A DNA stretch of 64,000 bases from Arthrobacter sp. MMS18-M83 (GTDB lineage: Bacteria > Actinomycetota > Actinomycetes > Actinomycetales > Micrococcaceae): assembly GCF_026683955.1 (NCBI RefSeq), contig NZ_CP113343.1:3286001-3350000 (forward strand), in the 5' to 3' direction. Within the stretch, counting starts at the first letter, position 1; each line of letters begins with the position of its first letter. Of the stretch, positions 1 to 8,608 are shown piece by piece. The notes under the pieces were generated by a model. That model ran no database searches. It was not told where the DNA came from and worked only from the letters and a program-made list of their open reading frames with translations. Made by a program: the position numbers and the translations under genes.

Positions 1-794
1 GGTTTGTCCTGGTGATTGTAAACATCGTGGTGGCGGTGCTGGCCCCGGTGCTGACTTCCTATGATCCGGTAGCCACGGACGCCATGAGCGCGCTGCAGGA
101 GAGTTCGGGGGCGCACTTGCTGGGCACGGACGCTCTCGGCCGGGATACCCTCACGCGAACCTTGTTCGGTGGCCAGTATGCATTGGCTATCAGTTTCACT
201 GCCACCGGGCTGACGGTGTTGCTGGGATCGGTCATTGCCGGCATTGCGGCCTACAGGGGCGGCATTGTGGATGACATCATCACGAGGGTCTTGGATTCGG
301 TTCTCGCAGTCCCGGCAATTCTGTCAATGTTGGTGGTGGTGACCATCTTCGGAACAGGCCCTTGGGTGATCATCTTGGCCGTTGCCGTGGTCTACACAGG
401 CGGAGTGACCCGTATTGTGCGCGCCGCAGCCATGGACGTGATGCCCAAAGACTTCATCACTGCGGCCAAGGCGCGAGGCGAGGGGATGTTCTCCATCCTC
501 GTCCGCGAAGTCTTCCCGAACGTCCTGGACATTATCCTCGTGGAATTCGCCATGCGGGCCTCTTGGGTGGTGCTGCTCATCAGTTCACTGTCCTTCCTGG
601 GCTTCGGCGCCAGCCCACCAACGCCGGACTGGGGCCTCATGGTGGCCGAGAACCGAAACTTGATGGCTGTGGTGCCCCTGGCCACGTTGTCGCCCATTGC
701 CGCACTGGCCTCCCTGATCGTTGGACTCAACCTTGCAGCCGATGGGCTTGCCAAGAGCTTCGGCATTGACCGAATGAAGGAGGTGCTTGGCTAG
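1..794 (+). CDS. ABC transporter permease, DppC/OppC type (5' end outside window)
   Basis: Inner-membrane permease subunit of a peptide/nickel/opine-type ABC importer. The frame is open from base 3, so the GTG at 12 is probably internal and the true start lies upstream. The visible part holds the hallmark LLGTDALGRD segment of DppC proteins, about five hydrophobic helices and the EAA-loop region (about residues 145-165, AAKARGEGMFSILVREVFPN) that docks on the ATPase. Its stop codon overlaps the GTG start of the next gene by one base, which implies translational coupling to the ATPase gene. The solute-binding protein and partner permease should lie upstream. Substrate is unknown; the downstream CocE-type hydrolase suggests a peptide or acylated compound. 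Confidence 0.9.
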   Translation, partial: FVLVIVNIVVAVLAPVLTSYDPVATDAMSALQESSGAHLLGTDALGRDTLTRTLFGGQYALAISFTATGLTVLLGSVIAGIAAYRGGIVDDIITRVLDSVLAVPAILSMLVVVTIFGTGPWVIILAVAVVYTGGVTRIVRAAAMDVMPKDFITAAKARGEGMFSILVREVFPNVLDIILVEFAMRASWVVLLISSLSFLGFGASPPTPDWGLMVAENRNLMAVVPLATLSPIAALASLIVGLNLAADGLAKSFGIDRMKEVLG

Positions 795-2722
795 TGACAA
801 TAGATGCAGCCAACACCATTGATGAAGCAACCATCCTCAACGGAACCGACATTGTCCGGATCGAGAAGCTCAGCGTTTCGTACCTCTCTGGGAACCGCCA
901 AGTGGACGTCCTCAAGGACGTGACCTTGAAGCTGGGGCGCGGCCACGTTCTTGGCCTGGTAGGGGAGTCGGGTTCCGGGAAGTCCACTCTCGCTAGCGCC
1001 TTGCTCGGCTCCCTAAGGAGCACGTCGTTCGTGTCCAACGGGTCTGTGCGAGTGGCAGGCCAAGACGTCTTTGCCCTCGCCCCGCGCGAGTTGCGCCGGC
1101 TCCGGATGGACGAGGTGGCCATGGTCCCGCAGAACGCGGGCAACGCCCTGACCCCAACCATGAAGATCGGGGAACAGATCGCCGAGGTCCTCCACCACCT
1201 CAGGGGAAACAGAGCCGCCCAGCGGGCACGGGCCGAGGAACTGCTCCGGCTGGTGAGGCTTCCTAGCCCAGGGCACGCACTGGACAGGTACCCGCACCAG
1301 TTCTCCGGCGGCCAGCAGCAGCGCATCGGGATTGCTATGGCCCTTGCCGCCAACCCGTCCCTTCTTGTCCTTGATGAACCTACTACGGGACTGGATGTGG
1401 TCACGCAGGCAGCCATCCTTGACCTCCTCGCGGAACTGCAGCAGACGCTTGGCATGTCCATGGTGATGGTCAGCCATGACTTGGGCGTCATCGACAAGAT
1501 GTGCACGGACATCGCCCTCCTGCGTAAGGGCGAGGTGGTGGAGTCCGGCAGAACACGCAGCGTCTTGGCGGAACCGAAACATGCTTACACGCGTGGCCTG
1601 ATCGACAGCGTGCCGCGGATCGACACGCCTGGTATTCCTCCCGGGATGGACCAGGCCGCCATCGACTCGGGGACCGTGCGGGAAGGCGCCGTGGAGTTGT
1701 ATGTCCGCACTCCGCCCCAGGAGCTCCGGCCAGTGCTGAGTGTTCGGGACCTGACCATTGACTACCGCCGCAAGCCGGTGCCTGGAACGGGACCCACAGT
1801 CCAGGGCGTGAGCTTTGACGTGAACGCCGGCGAAATCGTGGCGCTCGTGGGCGAGTCCGGTTCCGGAAAATCCACCATCGCCAACGCCATCGCAGGTCTG
1901 CAGAAGAGTGAAGGCGGCCGTATGTCCCTAGCAGGAGTCGGGCCTGAGGCTGGAAACCGAAAGGCCGACGGCGGCAATCTGGCCGGAACCGTGTCTAGCC
2001 GGCCAAAGACCATCCGACAGGCGGTACAGCTGATCTTCCAGAACGCCGATACATCCTTGAACCCGAGGCATTCGGTTCGGACCGCCATCGCGCGGCCCTT
2101 GAAGCTATTCGGCATTAAGGGTTCCACTGTGGAGAAAGCGCTGGGAGAGGTGGAGCTTCCCGTCAGTTTCGCTCAGCGCCTGCCTGGGCAGCTCTCCGGT
2201 GGCCAGCGCCAGCGCGTCGGCATTGCCCGGGCCATCGCGGCAGCGCCGTCGCTGGTGCTCGCGGACGAGGTCGTCTCGGCCCTTGACGTCTCGGTTCAGT
2301 CTTCAATTTTGCGCCTGATGGACACTTTGAGCCGGGATAAGGGCATCGGCTTCCTGTTCATTACGACCGATCTGGCCGTGGTCAGGTCGGTCGCGGACCG
2401 CGTGGTGGTCCTGTATCTCGGACGCATCGTCGAGGAGGGCACGGTCGAGGAGATCTTCTCCACGACGTCGCATCCGTACACGCGGCTCTTGCTGGACTCG
2501 GTCATCGAACTGGGCGATGACCACGAGTCCAAGGCACAGGGGGTCCGCGATGAAATTCCTGCCGCTCCGCCCGAACTCGGATGCCCCTTTGCCAGCAGGT
2601 GTCCGATTGTCCGCGACGTTTGCCGTACGGTGGTCCCGCCCACCATACCGGTTACGGACACCCACAACATCAAGTGCCACGCGGACGTGGCGGAACTCCG
2701 TTCGAGCACCCCGGCCCTCTAG
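794..2722 (+). CDS. ABC transporter ATP-binding protein with two fused nucleotide-binding domains (DppD-DppF type)
   Basis: A 642-residue protein that supplies both ATPase subunits of the importer in one chain. Domain 1 has Walker A GESGSGKS near residue 60, signature FSGGQQQR and Walker B LLVLDEPTTGLD; domain 2 repeats GESGSGKS near residue 350, signature LSGGQRQR and a Walker B ending VLADEVVSALD. The C-terminus carries the oligopeptide-transporter ATPase extension with the Cys-containing GCPFASRCP motif. The D-loop of domain 2 reads SALDVSVQ as in DppF. GTG start overlaps the permease stop. The double-domain form is common in actinobacteria. Confidence 0.93.
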   Translation: MTIDAANTIDEATILNGTDIVRIEKLSVSYLSGNRQVDVLKDVTLKLGRGHVLGLVGESGSGKSTLASALLGSLRSTSFVSNGSVRVAGQDVFALAPRELRRLRMDEVAMVPQNAGNALTPTMKIGEQIAEVLHHLRGNRAAQRARAEELLRLVRLPSPGHALDRYPHQFSGGQQQRIGIAMALAANPSLLVLDEPTTGLDVVTQAAILDLLAELQQTLGMSMVMVSHDLGVIDKMCTDIALLRKGEVVESGRTRSVLAEPKHAYTRGLIDSVPRIDTPGIPPGMDQAAIDSGTVREGAVELYVRTPPQELRPVLSVRDLTIDYRRKPVPGTGPTVQGVSFDVNAGEIVALVGESGSGKSTIANAIAGLQKSEGGRMSLAGVGPEAGNRKADGGNLAGTVSSRPKTIRQAVQLIFQNADTSLNPRHSVRTAIARPLKLFGIKGSTVEKALGEVELPVSFAQRLPGQLSGGQRQRVGIARAIAAAPSLVLADEVVSALDVSVQSSILRLMDTLSRDKGIGFLFITTDLAVVRSVADRVVVLYLGRIVEEGTVEEIFSTTSHPYTRLLLDSVIELGDDHESKAQGVRDEIPAAPPELGCPFASRCPIVRDVCRTVVPPTIPVTDTHNIKCHADVAELRSSTPAL

Positions 2723-2777
2723 CGCTGCGCTCGAAGGCCTCGCACCGAAAGCGCCGCATCCTAGAAAGGAAATGATT

Positions 2778-4805
2778 GTGAAGATCCGCACGGACTTCCC
2801 CCACTCCATCACCGTCATGGAGCACGTCCTCATTCCGATGAGCGACGGCGTCCGGCTGGCGGCTACGATCTGGCTGCCTGAGGACGCCGTTTCACGGCCA
2901 GTGCCCGCACTGTTGGAGTACCTGCCCTACCGCCGCGGGGACTGGACTGCCCCGCGTGACGCGCAGCGCCACCCTTGGTATGCGGGTCATGGCTACGCTT
3001 CGGTCCGTGTGGACATGCGCGGCTGCGGGGATTCCGAAGGCGTCATGCTCGACGAGTACCACCCGCAGGAACAAGCGGACGGCGTTGAGGTCATCGAGTG
3101 GCTGGCCGCCCAGCCGTGGTGCACCGGCAAAGTGGGAATGTTCGGGATCTCCTGGGGCGGATTCAATGCCCTGCAGCTCGCCGCGGAGCAGCCGGAAGCC
3201 CTCAAGGCAATCGTCACTGTCTGCTCAACAGACGATCGCTATGCCGACGACGTGCATTACTTCGGCGGCGCCATGCTCGGCATCGACATGACGTCTTGGG
3301 CTGGAACCATGCTGGCGTTCCAATGCCGTCCGCCCGCGCCCTGGCGGGTTGGCGACGCCTGGGAAACCATGTGGAAGGAACGTTTGGAAGCACTCCAACC
3401 TTTCTCCGAAATCTGGATGGACCACCAGGAGCGCGACGACTACTGGCGCCACGGTTCGGTTTGCGAGGACTACTCCAAGATCACCGCGGCCGTGCTGGCG
3501 GTCGGAGGCTGGGCTGATCCCTACCGCAACACCGTTTTTCGGTTGCTGGAGCATCTTGACGCCCCTGTGCAGGGGCTGATCGGCCCATGGTCGCACCAGT
3601 ATCCGGACATCCAGCGCACGCCCGGGCCCACCATCGGCTTCCTGCAGGAGACCCTTCGTTGGTGGGACTACTGGCTCAAAGGCATCGAAACGGAGGTCAT
3701 GGCTGAACCCGCGCTGCGTGCCTATCACCAGGATTCCGTGCGGCCCGCCACCCACTACCCGGAGCGAGCGGGCACTTGGGTCGGACTGAACGGCTGGCCG
3801 TCCGCCGACGTCGGGCAGCGGAGCTTCAGCTTGTCCTCAGACCTGCGCAGCATGGCAACGGACGCAGCCGGGTTTGCCGTCGTCCACACTCCGCAGCACA
3901 ACGGCGTGGATGCCGCCCGATGGTTCCCCTTCGGGAATCTGTCCGACCTGCCGCCGGACCAGCGCGCCGAGGATGGGCGCTCGGTGGCATTCGAGACGCC
4001 GGTCCTCGAGGAGGACATCAACCTGTTCGGTTACGCCCGCCTGAAACTGCGTGTCAACAGCGGCACACCCCGGGCTAATGTGATTGCCCGGCTCTGCGAT
4101 GTGGGACCGGACGGATCGTCCACCCTGATCACCCGCGGGGCCATCAACCTGGCAAGGCGCAACGGGATGGACAAAGCGGAGGAGCTCGTTCCGGGTCAAT
4201 TCGTGGACGCCGAGATCGAGTTCACGTCCATGTCGTGGCAGATTCCGGCTGGGCACAGGCTCCGGCTCGCTCTGGCCACCGCGTACTGGCCGTGGATCTG
4301 GCCGCACGGCGAACGAGGGTCCGTGACTGTTGACGCCGGGCAGAGCGTACTGACCCTCGATGACCTCGATCCTGCTGCAATCGGCAGGCGCGACGTGACC
4401 TTCGAGGAGGCTGAGCAGGCCGCGCCCATGGACATCAGGCCAGGCCCCGCCCAGACACCCCGCCCCGAACGCGAAGTCAGGTACGAGCCGCAATCGGAGT
4501 CCTGGACCTTGACAGTGGATCCGAACTACGGCGGCAACCGGATCTACCCGGACGGCCTGAACTTCGGCGAAGAAGCCCTCGAACGGTATTTGATTTCGGG
4601 GAACGATCCCTTGACGGCGCGGGCCGAGTCCACGTGGAATGTCTCCCTGCAGCGCGAGGACTGGGGAGTGAGGATAGAGACTCACGCTACGGTCACTGCC
4701 AGTAAGGACCACTATTTGCTGCACAACGAAGTCAAGACGTTCAAGGGCGAGCAACTATTCTTTGAAAAGACTTTTGAGAAGCGCATCAGTCGGACATCGG
4801 CCTGA
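2778..4805 (+). CDS. CocE/NonD family hydrolase (X-Pro dipeptidyl-peptidase S15 / acylase type)
   Basis: Alpha/beta hydrolase of about 675 residues. The nucleophile motif GISWGG (Ser near residue 125) is followed by the Asp motif GGWADPYRN and the His motif GPWSHQYPD, the CocE/S15 triad order. The C-terminal part (from about residue 370) fits the jelly-roll PepX_C domain. Start choice: GTG 2778 has AAAGGA seven bases upstream; the in-frame ATG at 2772 lies almost on the Shine-Dalgarno sequence and a start further upstream would run into the ATPase gene. It lies 55 bases after the ABC gene on the same strand, so it probably hydrolyses the imported compound (amide or ester). Family members act on X-Pro peptides, cocaine esters or glutaryl-7-ACA; the sequence does not tell which. 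Confidence 0.88.
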   Translation: MKIRTDFPHSITVMEHVLIPMSDGVRLAATIWLPEDAVSRPVPALLEYLPYRRGDWTAPRDAQRHPWYAGHGYASVRVDMRGCGDSEGVMLDEYHPQEQADGVEVIEWLAAQPWCTGKVGMFGISWGGFNALQLAAEQPEALKAIVTVCSTDDRYADDVHYFGGAMLGIDMTSWAGTMLAFQCRPPAPWRVGDAWETMWKERLEALQPFSEIWMDHQERDDYWRHGSVCEDYSKITAAVLAVGGWADPYRNTVFRLLEHLDAPVQGLIGPWSHQYPDIQRTPGPTIGFLQETLRWWDYWLKGIETEVMAEPALRAYHQDSVRPATHYPERAGTWVGLNGWPSADVGQRSFSLSSDLRSMATDAAGFAVVHTPQHNGVDAARWFPFGNLSDLPPDQRAEDGRSVAFETPVLEEDINLFGYARLKLRVNSGTPRANVIARLCDVGPDGSSTLITRGAINLARRNGMDKAEELVPGQFVDAEIEFTSMSWQIPAGHRLRLALATAYWPWIWPHGERGSVTVDAGQSVLTLDDLDPAAIGRRDVTFEEAEQAAPMDIRPGPAQTPRPEREVRYEPQSESWTLTVDPNYGGNRIYPDGLNFGEEALERYLISGNDPLTARAESTWNVSLQREDWGVRIETHATVTASKDHYLLHNEVKTFKGEQLFFEKTFEKRISRTSA

Positions 4806-4829
4806 CCAGGGGAAGCGAGGACGAGCGAC

Positions 4830-5480
4830 ATGACAACCACCGCAAAGGACCACGAGGAGCGGCCCCGCGCCAAGACGGTCGGCGAACGGCAGCGGCACCC
4901 CACTGAAGTGCGGCGTCAGCTTGTGATTGACGCTGCGCGGGACCTGATCGCGGACAAGGGGCTGTTCAACGTCCTCATCCGCGACATTTCAAAAGCCTGC
5001 GGAGTCTCACCCGGGACCATCACCTACCACTTCAAGAGTCTCGATGAAGTCCTGATGGAAGTAGTCAAGGCAGAAACCGCCGACTTCTACGTTCCACTCC
5101 AAGAGAGCGCCAGGGGGTCCGGCGACCCCACCCGGGAACTGCTGTATTTCCTGGAGGGGATGTTCGGCGCCGACGCGAACTCCCGCCGGCACTGGTTGAT
5201 TTGGTTCGACTTCTGGTCAGCCGCAGCCAGGGACGAAGCTTACGGGCGCTGGATGAGCGAGCACTACGACGGCTGGCGTAACGCCTTGCGTGAGATTACC
5301 GAGCGCGGCGTCAGCGAGGGTTCCTTCGTCTGCGATGATCCCCGGAGCTTCGCCATTGAGACGGCGGCCATGGTGGATGGCCTCGCCGTCCAGTGCTATG
5401 CGCGGGGTTCGTCCTTGCCGGTGGAAACATCCCGGAACCTGCTTATTGCGTTCGTGAGGCGCGAGCTCAAGATTAGCTGA
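4830..5480 (+). CDS. TetR/AcrR family transcriptional regulator (BetI-like)
   Basis: 216 residues. The N-terminal helix-turn-helix occupies about residues 28-75 (DAARDLIADKGLFNV... ISKACGVSPGTITYHFKSLDE), with a basic N-terminal arm. The C-terminal half resembles the BetI-type ligand domain (LIWFDFWSAAARD). GAGGA precedes the ATG by about ten bases. It is the last gene of the transporter-hydrolase unit, 24 bases after the hydrolase, and is probably its local repressor, with the imported compound or its product as ligand; this is inference from position. Confidence 0.88.
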   Translation: MTTTAKDHEERPRAKTVGERQRHPTEVRRQLVIDAARDLIADKGLFNVLIRDISKACGVSPGTITYHFKSLDEVLMEVVKAETADFYVPLQESARGSGDPTRELLYFLEGMFGADANSRRHWLIWFDFWSAAARDEAYGRWMSEHYDGWRNALREITERGVSEGSFVCDDPRSFAIETAAMVDGLAVQCYARGSSLPVETSRNLLIAFVRRELKIS

Positions 5481-5576
5481 GGGACTGCCCAACGTCGCTC
5501 AGAGCATCCGTTGCTCCGCACCGGCTCCCTCGCCTCACAAGTTCGGCCAGGGAACCCTGCCGGCGTGGGCCCAAGT

Positions 5577-5602
5577 GCCGTTTTCGGTTGGGCCAAAACG
5601 GC
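5577..5602. repeat. Short perfect inverted repeat upstream of response regulator
   Basis: GCCGTTTT (5577-5584) is matched by AAAACGGC (5595-5602) around a 10-base loop. No T-tract follows, so a simple intrinsic terminator is not supported; it could be a weak terminator for the TetR gene or a dimeric operator. The rest of 5481-5712 shows no gene. Confidence 0.4.
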
Positions 5603-5712
5603 TGTGAGGAGCAATGGATGCAAGGCTTCATGCTTGACTTGCTTTGAAATGAGTGGGGATACCAGACTTTGCTGATGCTACGGTGGGCTGGGCAGGGAGA
5701 TCGGGGCGTGAA

Positions 5713-6567
5713 GTGGGCACAGCTGGCGTAGCTGTAGTAATCGAGGATGACGACGATATCCGGGAAGTGGTCCACGCCGTCCTCGAAGCTTCAGGGCTGG
5801 AGGTGTACGCGGCCGGGAACGGTATTGATGGCGTGGCTGCGGTCCGCCGTCACAACCCGGACGTCATCACCCTGGACCTTGGCTTGCCCGATATCGATGG
5901 CATAGAGGTTACCCGTCGCGTACGGGAGTTCAGCGACGCTTACATCGTCATGCTTACGGCCCGTGCACGCGAGGTGGACACGCTACAAGGACTGGCGGTC
6001 GGCGCGGACGATTTCGTCACCAAACCCTTCCGCCCCCGCGAGCTCCTGGCCCGTGTTGAGACGCTCCTCCGCAGGCCCCGGGGCAGCAAGCTATCGGGCG
6101 GCACTTTCGCAGGAATCACGACGGCGGAGCTGACCCCAGCAGAGGGGGCGCCGGCTGCGGCGCCGAACTCGTCGGCAACAGCGGTGCACCGAGGATCGCA
6201 CGAAACAACCAGCCCACCAGGGGCGGATAGTACCGGTCTGGAACACAATGGCCTCTACTTGGACGTGGCTACGCGGACAACGCGGGTCGATGCCGAAGAA
6301 GTGCAATTGACCCGCACTGAGTTCGACCTGCTCCAGGCGCTTATGGAAGCCGGACGCGTGGTCCGAAGTACCTCGGGGCTTGCCCGCTGGCTACATGCCA
6401 GGGAGTACGAAACCGGAACCTACGTCAGCGAGTCCGAAGAGCGCGCCATCCAGGTTCACATCGCCAATTTGCGCCGGAAGTTGGGCGATTCGGCACAGTC
6501 GCCGCGTTGGGTGGAGACCGTGCGTGGCATTGGATACCGCCTGGCCGCAAAGACTACGGAAAACTGA
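5713..6567 (+). CDS. OmpR/PhoB-family response regulator with long linker
   Basis: Receiver domain at residues 6-120 with acidic cluster EDDDD, phospho-acceptor Asp55 (in TLDLGLPD), conserved Thr in MLTAR and Lys in TKPFRP, then a low-complexity Ala/Pro/Ser-rich linker (about 125-175) and a winged-helix DNA-binding domain (RTEFDLLQAL... VRGIGYRL). GTG 5713 is chosen because the protein then starts MGTAGVAVVIEDDDDIR, aligning residue by residue with the paralogue at 25139-25912 (MSEPGVAVVIEDDEDVR); an upstream GTG at 5653 would add 20 residues. The kinase gene at 6896-8554 is convergent and is the likely partner. The linker is much longer than in most OmpR proteins. Confidence 0.92.
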   Translation: MGTAGVAVVIEDDDDIREVVHAVLEASGLEVYAAGNGIDGVAAVRRHNPDVITLDLGLPDIDGIEVTRRVREFSDAYIVMLTARAREVDTLQGLAVGADDFVTKPFRPRELLARVETLLRRPRGSKLSGGTFAGITTAELTPAEGAPAAAPNSSATAVHRGSHETTSPPGADSTGLEHNGLYLDVATRTTRVDAEEVQLTRTEFDLLQALMEAGRVVRSTSGLARWLHAREYETGTYVSESEERAIQVHIANLRRKLGDSAQSPRWVETVRGIGYRLAAKTTEN

Positions 6568-6649
6568 TCCGATCTTAAGGAAACGTTTAACAAGGCTTTT
6601 TACGCTGGGAGGGTCACCTTCGGATTTCTACGGCTCAAAGGAGCAGTGC

Positions 6650-6826
6650 ATGAAAAAATTCGCCGCAACACTTCTCATGACGGGCATGCTGGCTATTGGC
6701 GGATTTGTTACTCCTGCCAACGCCGCGCCGAAGACCACGCACGACACCACAAGCACCACGGTTACCACCGTCCCTGTTGTGTCTGACCCGGTGCACTACG
6801 CGCAGGTCGGTTGGTGGCCCAACTAG
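6650..6826 (+). CDS. Small secreted Thr-rich peptide, unknown function
   Basis: A 58-residue protein with a good Shine-Dalgarno (AAAGGAG, 6637-6643). Residues 1-25 form a textbook Sec signal peptide (MKK start, hydrophobic core, cleavage after PANA). The predicted mature part is about 33 residues: a Thr/Val-rich stretch followed by an aromatic tail ending QVGWWPN. No Cys and no known domain. It sits alone between a response regulator and the convergent kinase, followed at once by an intrinsic terminator, so it is probably an independent transcription unit. A CTTAAGG element lies about 70 bases upstream (6574-6580), resembling one unit of the phased repeats at 13426 and 24591. Confidence 0.72.
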   Translation: MKKFAATLLMTGMLAIGGFVTPANAAPKTTHDTTSTTVTTVPVVSDPVHYAQVGWWPN

Positions 6827-6871
6827 GGCTGATCGCCGGACGTCAAGACTGTTCGAACGCCGCCTCGGGGC

Positions 6872-6897
6872 CACCGCCCGGGGGCGGTGTTCTTTTT
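6872..6897 (+). terminator. Rho-independent terminator after the small secreted peptide gene
   Basis: ACCGCCC (6873-6879) pairs with GGGCGGT (6882-6888) around a two-base loop (the stem can close further inside) and is followed by GTTCTTTTT. The T-tract overlaps the stop codon of the convergent kinase gene. Confidence 0.8.
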
Positions 6898-8554
6898 AGC
6901 CCCCGGTGTCCAGAGGAAGCCGGACCGAGACCGTGGTTCCCACACCGAGTCCGGACTCGATATCGAGCTTGCCGGAATGGCGCTCCACAATGTCGTGGGC
7001 TATCGCCAGGCCGAGCCCGCTGCCAGGGATGGCCGCAGTGGAGGCATTGGAGGCACGGAAGAACCGCGTAAACACTTGGTCGATTTCGGTTTCCGGGATC
7101 CCGACGCCGGTGTCTTCCACGCGCACCACCACGCTGGGAACCGTCCCTGGATCGGAGGCGATCCCGCTGCTGACGGCGACGTGGCCGCCGTGGGGGGTGA
7201 ACTTGATTGCGTTGCTGATGATGTTGGCGAAAACCTGCTCCAGCTTGGCTTCGTCGGCCTGGACGGTCACGGTCCCTGGGGCATGCTCCACGGTGAGGGA
7301 CAGCGAACGGGAGTCCGCGAGGGGCTGCAACGTCGAGACGACGAGCCTGAGTAGGGTGCCCACGTTGACGCGGCTCAATTGGAGATCGCCTGAAGTGTTC
7401 TGGTGCGAGACGGTGAGCATGTCCTCGATCAGGCGGCGGAGGCGTTCGGCATTTCGTGAAATGACGTCGATCATCCGCGTTACGCCCGCAGGGATCGGTC
7501 CGCCGGCCCCGCTGCGGATCATGTCCAGATAGGCAGTGATGGACGTCAGCGGGGTTCTAAGTTCGTGGTTCACCGTGGTGAGGAAGTCGGTCTTGGCTTG
7601 GTCGAGTTCCTGGAGTTTGTACATGACCTGCTGCTGTGCGCCAATCAAGTGGCTCTGCATCAGTCCATACGCCAAGTTCCCCGAAACGTGCTGGATCAGG
7701 CCGATTTCAGCTCGGGTCCATTCATGCGCGGTGTCCGGCCGCGCGATCCAGATGACCCCCAGGACAAGATCACCTTCGCCCACAGGAACCACAACAGAGG
7801 CCGACGGCGAACCGGCGCCACTGTGCCGACCTGCGCCACCGGGGTGCCCCGGGAGAGCCCGGCCCGGCGGAGTTCCTTGCGGCAGCGGCTGCACGTCCGC
7901 TTCGGCCCATAGGCGCTCCGCCAGTTCGAACAAGACGATTTCGCCGGCCAGTTCGGGAGGCAGGACTCCTGGCGCCCGTCCCGGGGCGTTCCATTCTGCG
8001 CTGACCTGCGGCACGCGTACATCCGGGAATGTGGTGAACCAGACGTGTTCCGCACCGAGGGCCTCGCCGATACCATCCACCAGGTGCCGGGCAATCTGTC
8101 CGGGATCAATGGTTGAGCGGATGGCCGAGGACACCTTCCGCAGGCTCTCACGTAGTGATTCGGCTTCGGAGCGGCGACGCATCCGTTCGGCGGCCCGGGC
8201 TACTAGGACCAAGGCCCTGGATGCCCGAAAGTCCGCGGCTTGGCCCTTGTGGACAAAATCCGCAATTCTCCAGGCTTCCAGGGCTGCGACATCCAGCTTT
8301 TCCTCGGAATCCAGCATGAGTAGAACAGGGGCGCCGTTCCCGGGAAGGAACTCGCGGAACTCGTTGTCCAAGACCACCACGTCGCTCGGCCCGCTTTCCA
8401 ACGCGGCCGCAAGCGAGGCGGCGTCGGACGCTGTACGGACCAAGAACCCCGCGGAGATGAGGGCCGCAACCGTCTCTTCGAGACGCACGGAGTCGGGGTC
8501 GGCCACCAAGGCACGGTTTGGCGCCGATGCATCGTTCGTTACGGGACTCTCCAC
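6896..8554 (-). CDS. Sensor histidine kinase with N-terminal receiver-like domain and GAF domain
   Basis: 552 residues, no transmembrane segment. Order: receiver-like domain (about 14-120; ADPD cluster, Asp63 in VVVLDNEF, Lys103 in FVHKG, so the acceptor is possibly retained), GAF-like domain (about 145-300) with a Gly/Pro-rich insertion near 225-250, HisKA domain with phospho-His330 in NHELRTPLTS, and a C-terminal HATPase with GVGIPE and GSGLGLAI boxes. Cytosolic and probably partnered with the regulator at 5713-6567. HisKA and HATPase parts resemble the kinase at 26165-27865 (shared NAERLR, TRFFR and GLGL segments), indicating duplicated systems. An N-terminal receiver on a HisKA protein suggests input from another kinase. 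Confidence 0.9.
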   Translation of the reverse strand: MESPVTNDASAPNRALVADPDSVRLEETVAALISAGFLVRTASDAASLAAALESGPSDVVVLDNEFREFLPGNGAPVLLMLDSEEKLDVAALEAWRIADFVHKGQAADFRASRALVLVARAAERMRRRSEAESLRESLRKVSSAIRSTIDPGQIARHLVDGIGEALGAEHVWFTTFPDVRVPQVSAEWNAPGRAPGVLPPELAGEIVLFELAERLWAEADVQPLPQGTPPGRALPGHPGGAGRHSGAGSPSASVVVPVGEGDLVLGVIWIARPDTAHEWTRAEIGLIQHVSGNLAYGLMQSHLIGAQQQVMYKLQELDQAKTDFLTTVNHELRTPLTSITAYLDMIRSGAGGPIPAGVTRMIDVISRNAERLRRLIEDMLTVSHQNTSGDLQLSRVNVGTLLRLVVSTLQPLADSRSLSLTVEHAPGTVTVQADEAKLEQVFANIISNAIKFTPHGGHVAVSSGIASDPGTVPSVVVRVEDTGVGIPETEIDQVFTRFFRASNASTAAIPGSGLGLAIAHDIVERHSGKLDIESGLGVGTTVSVRLPLDTGG

Positions 8555-8608
8555 TGCGCTCCTGCTGTTTCGGTTCGGGCCCCATAGGAGAGCCTACTAT
8601 CGAGAACC

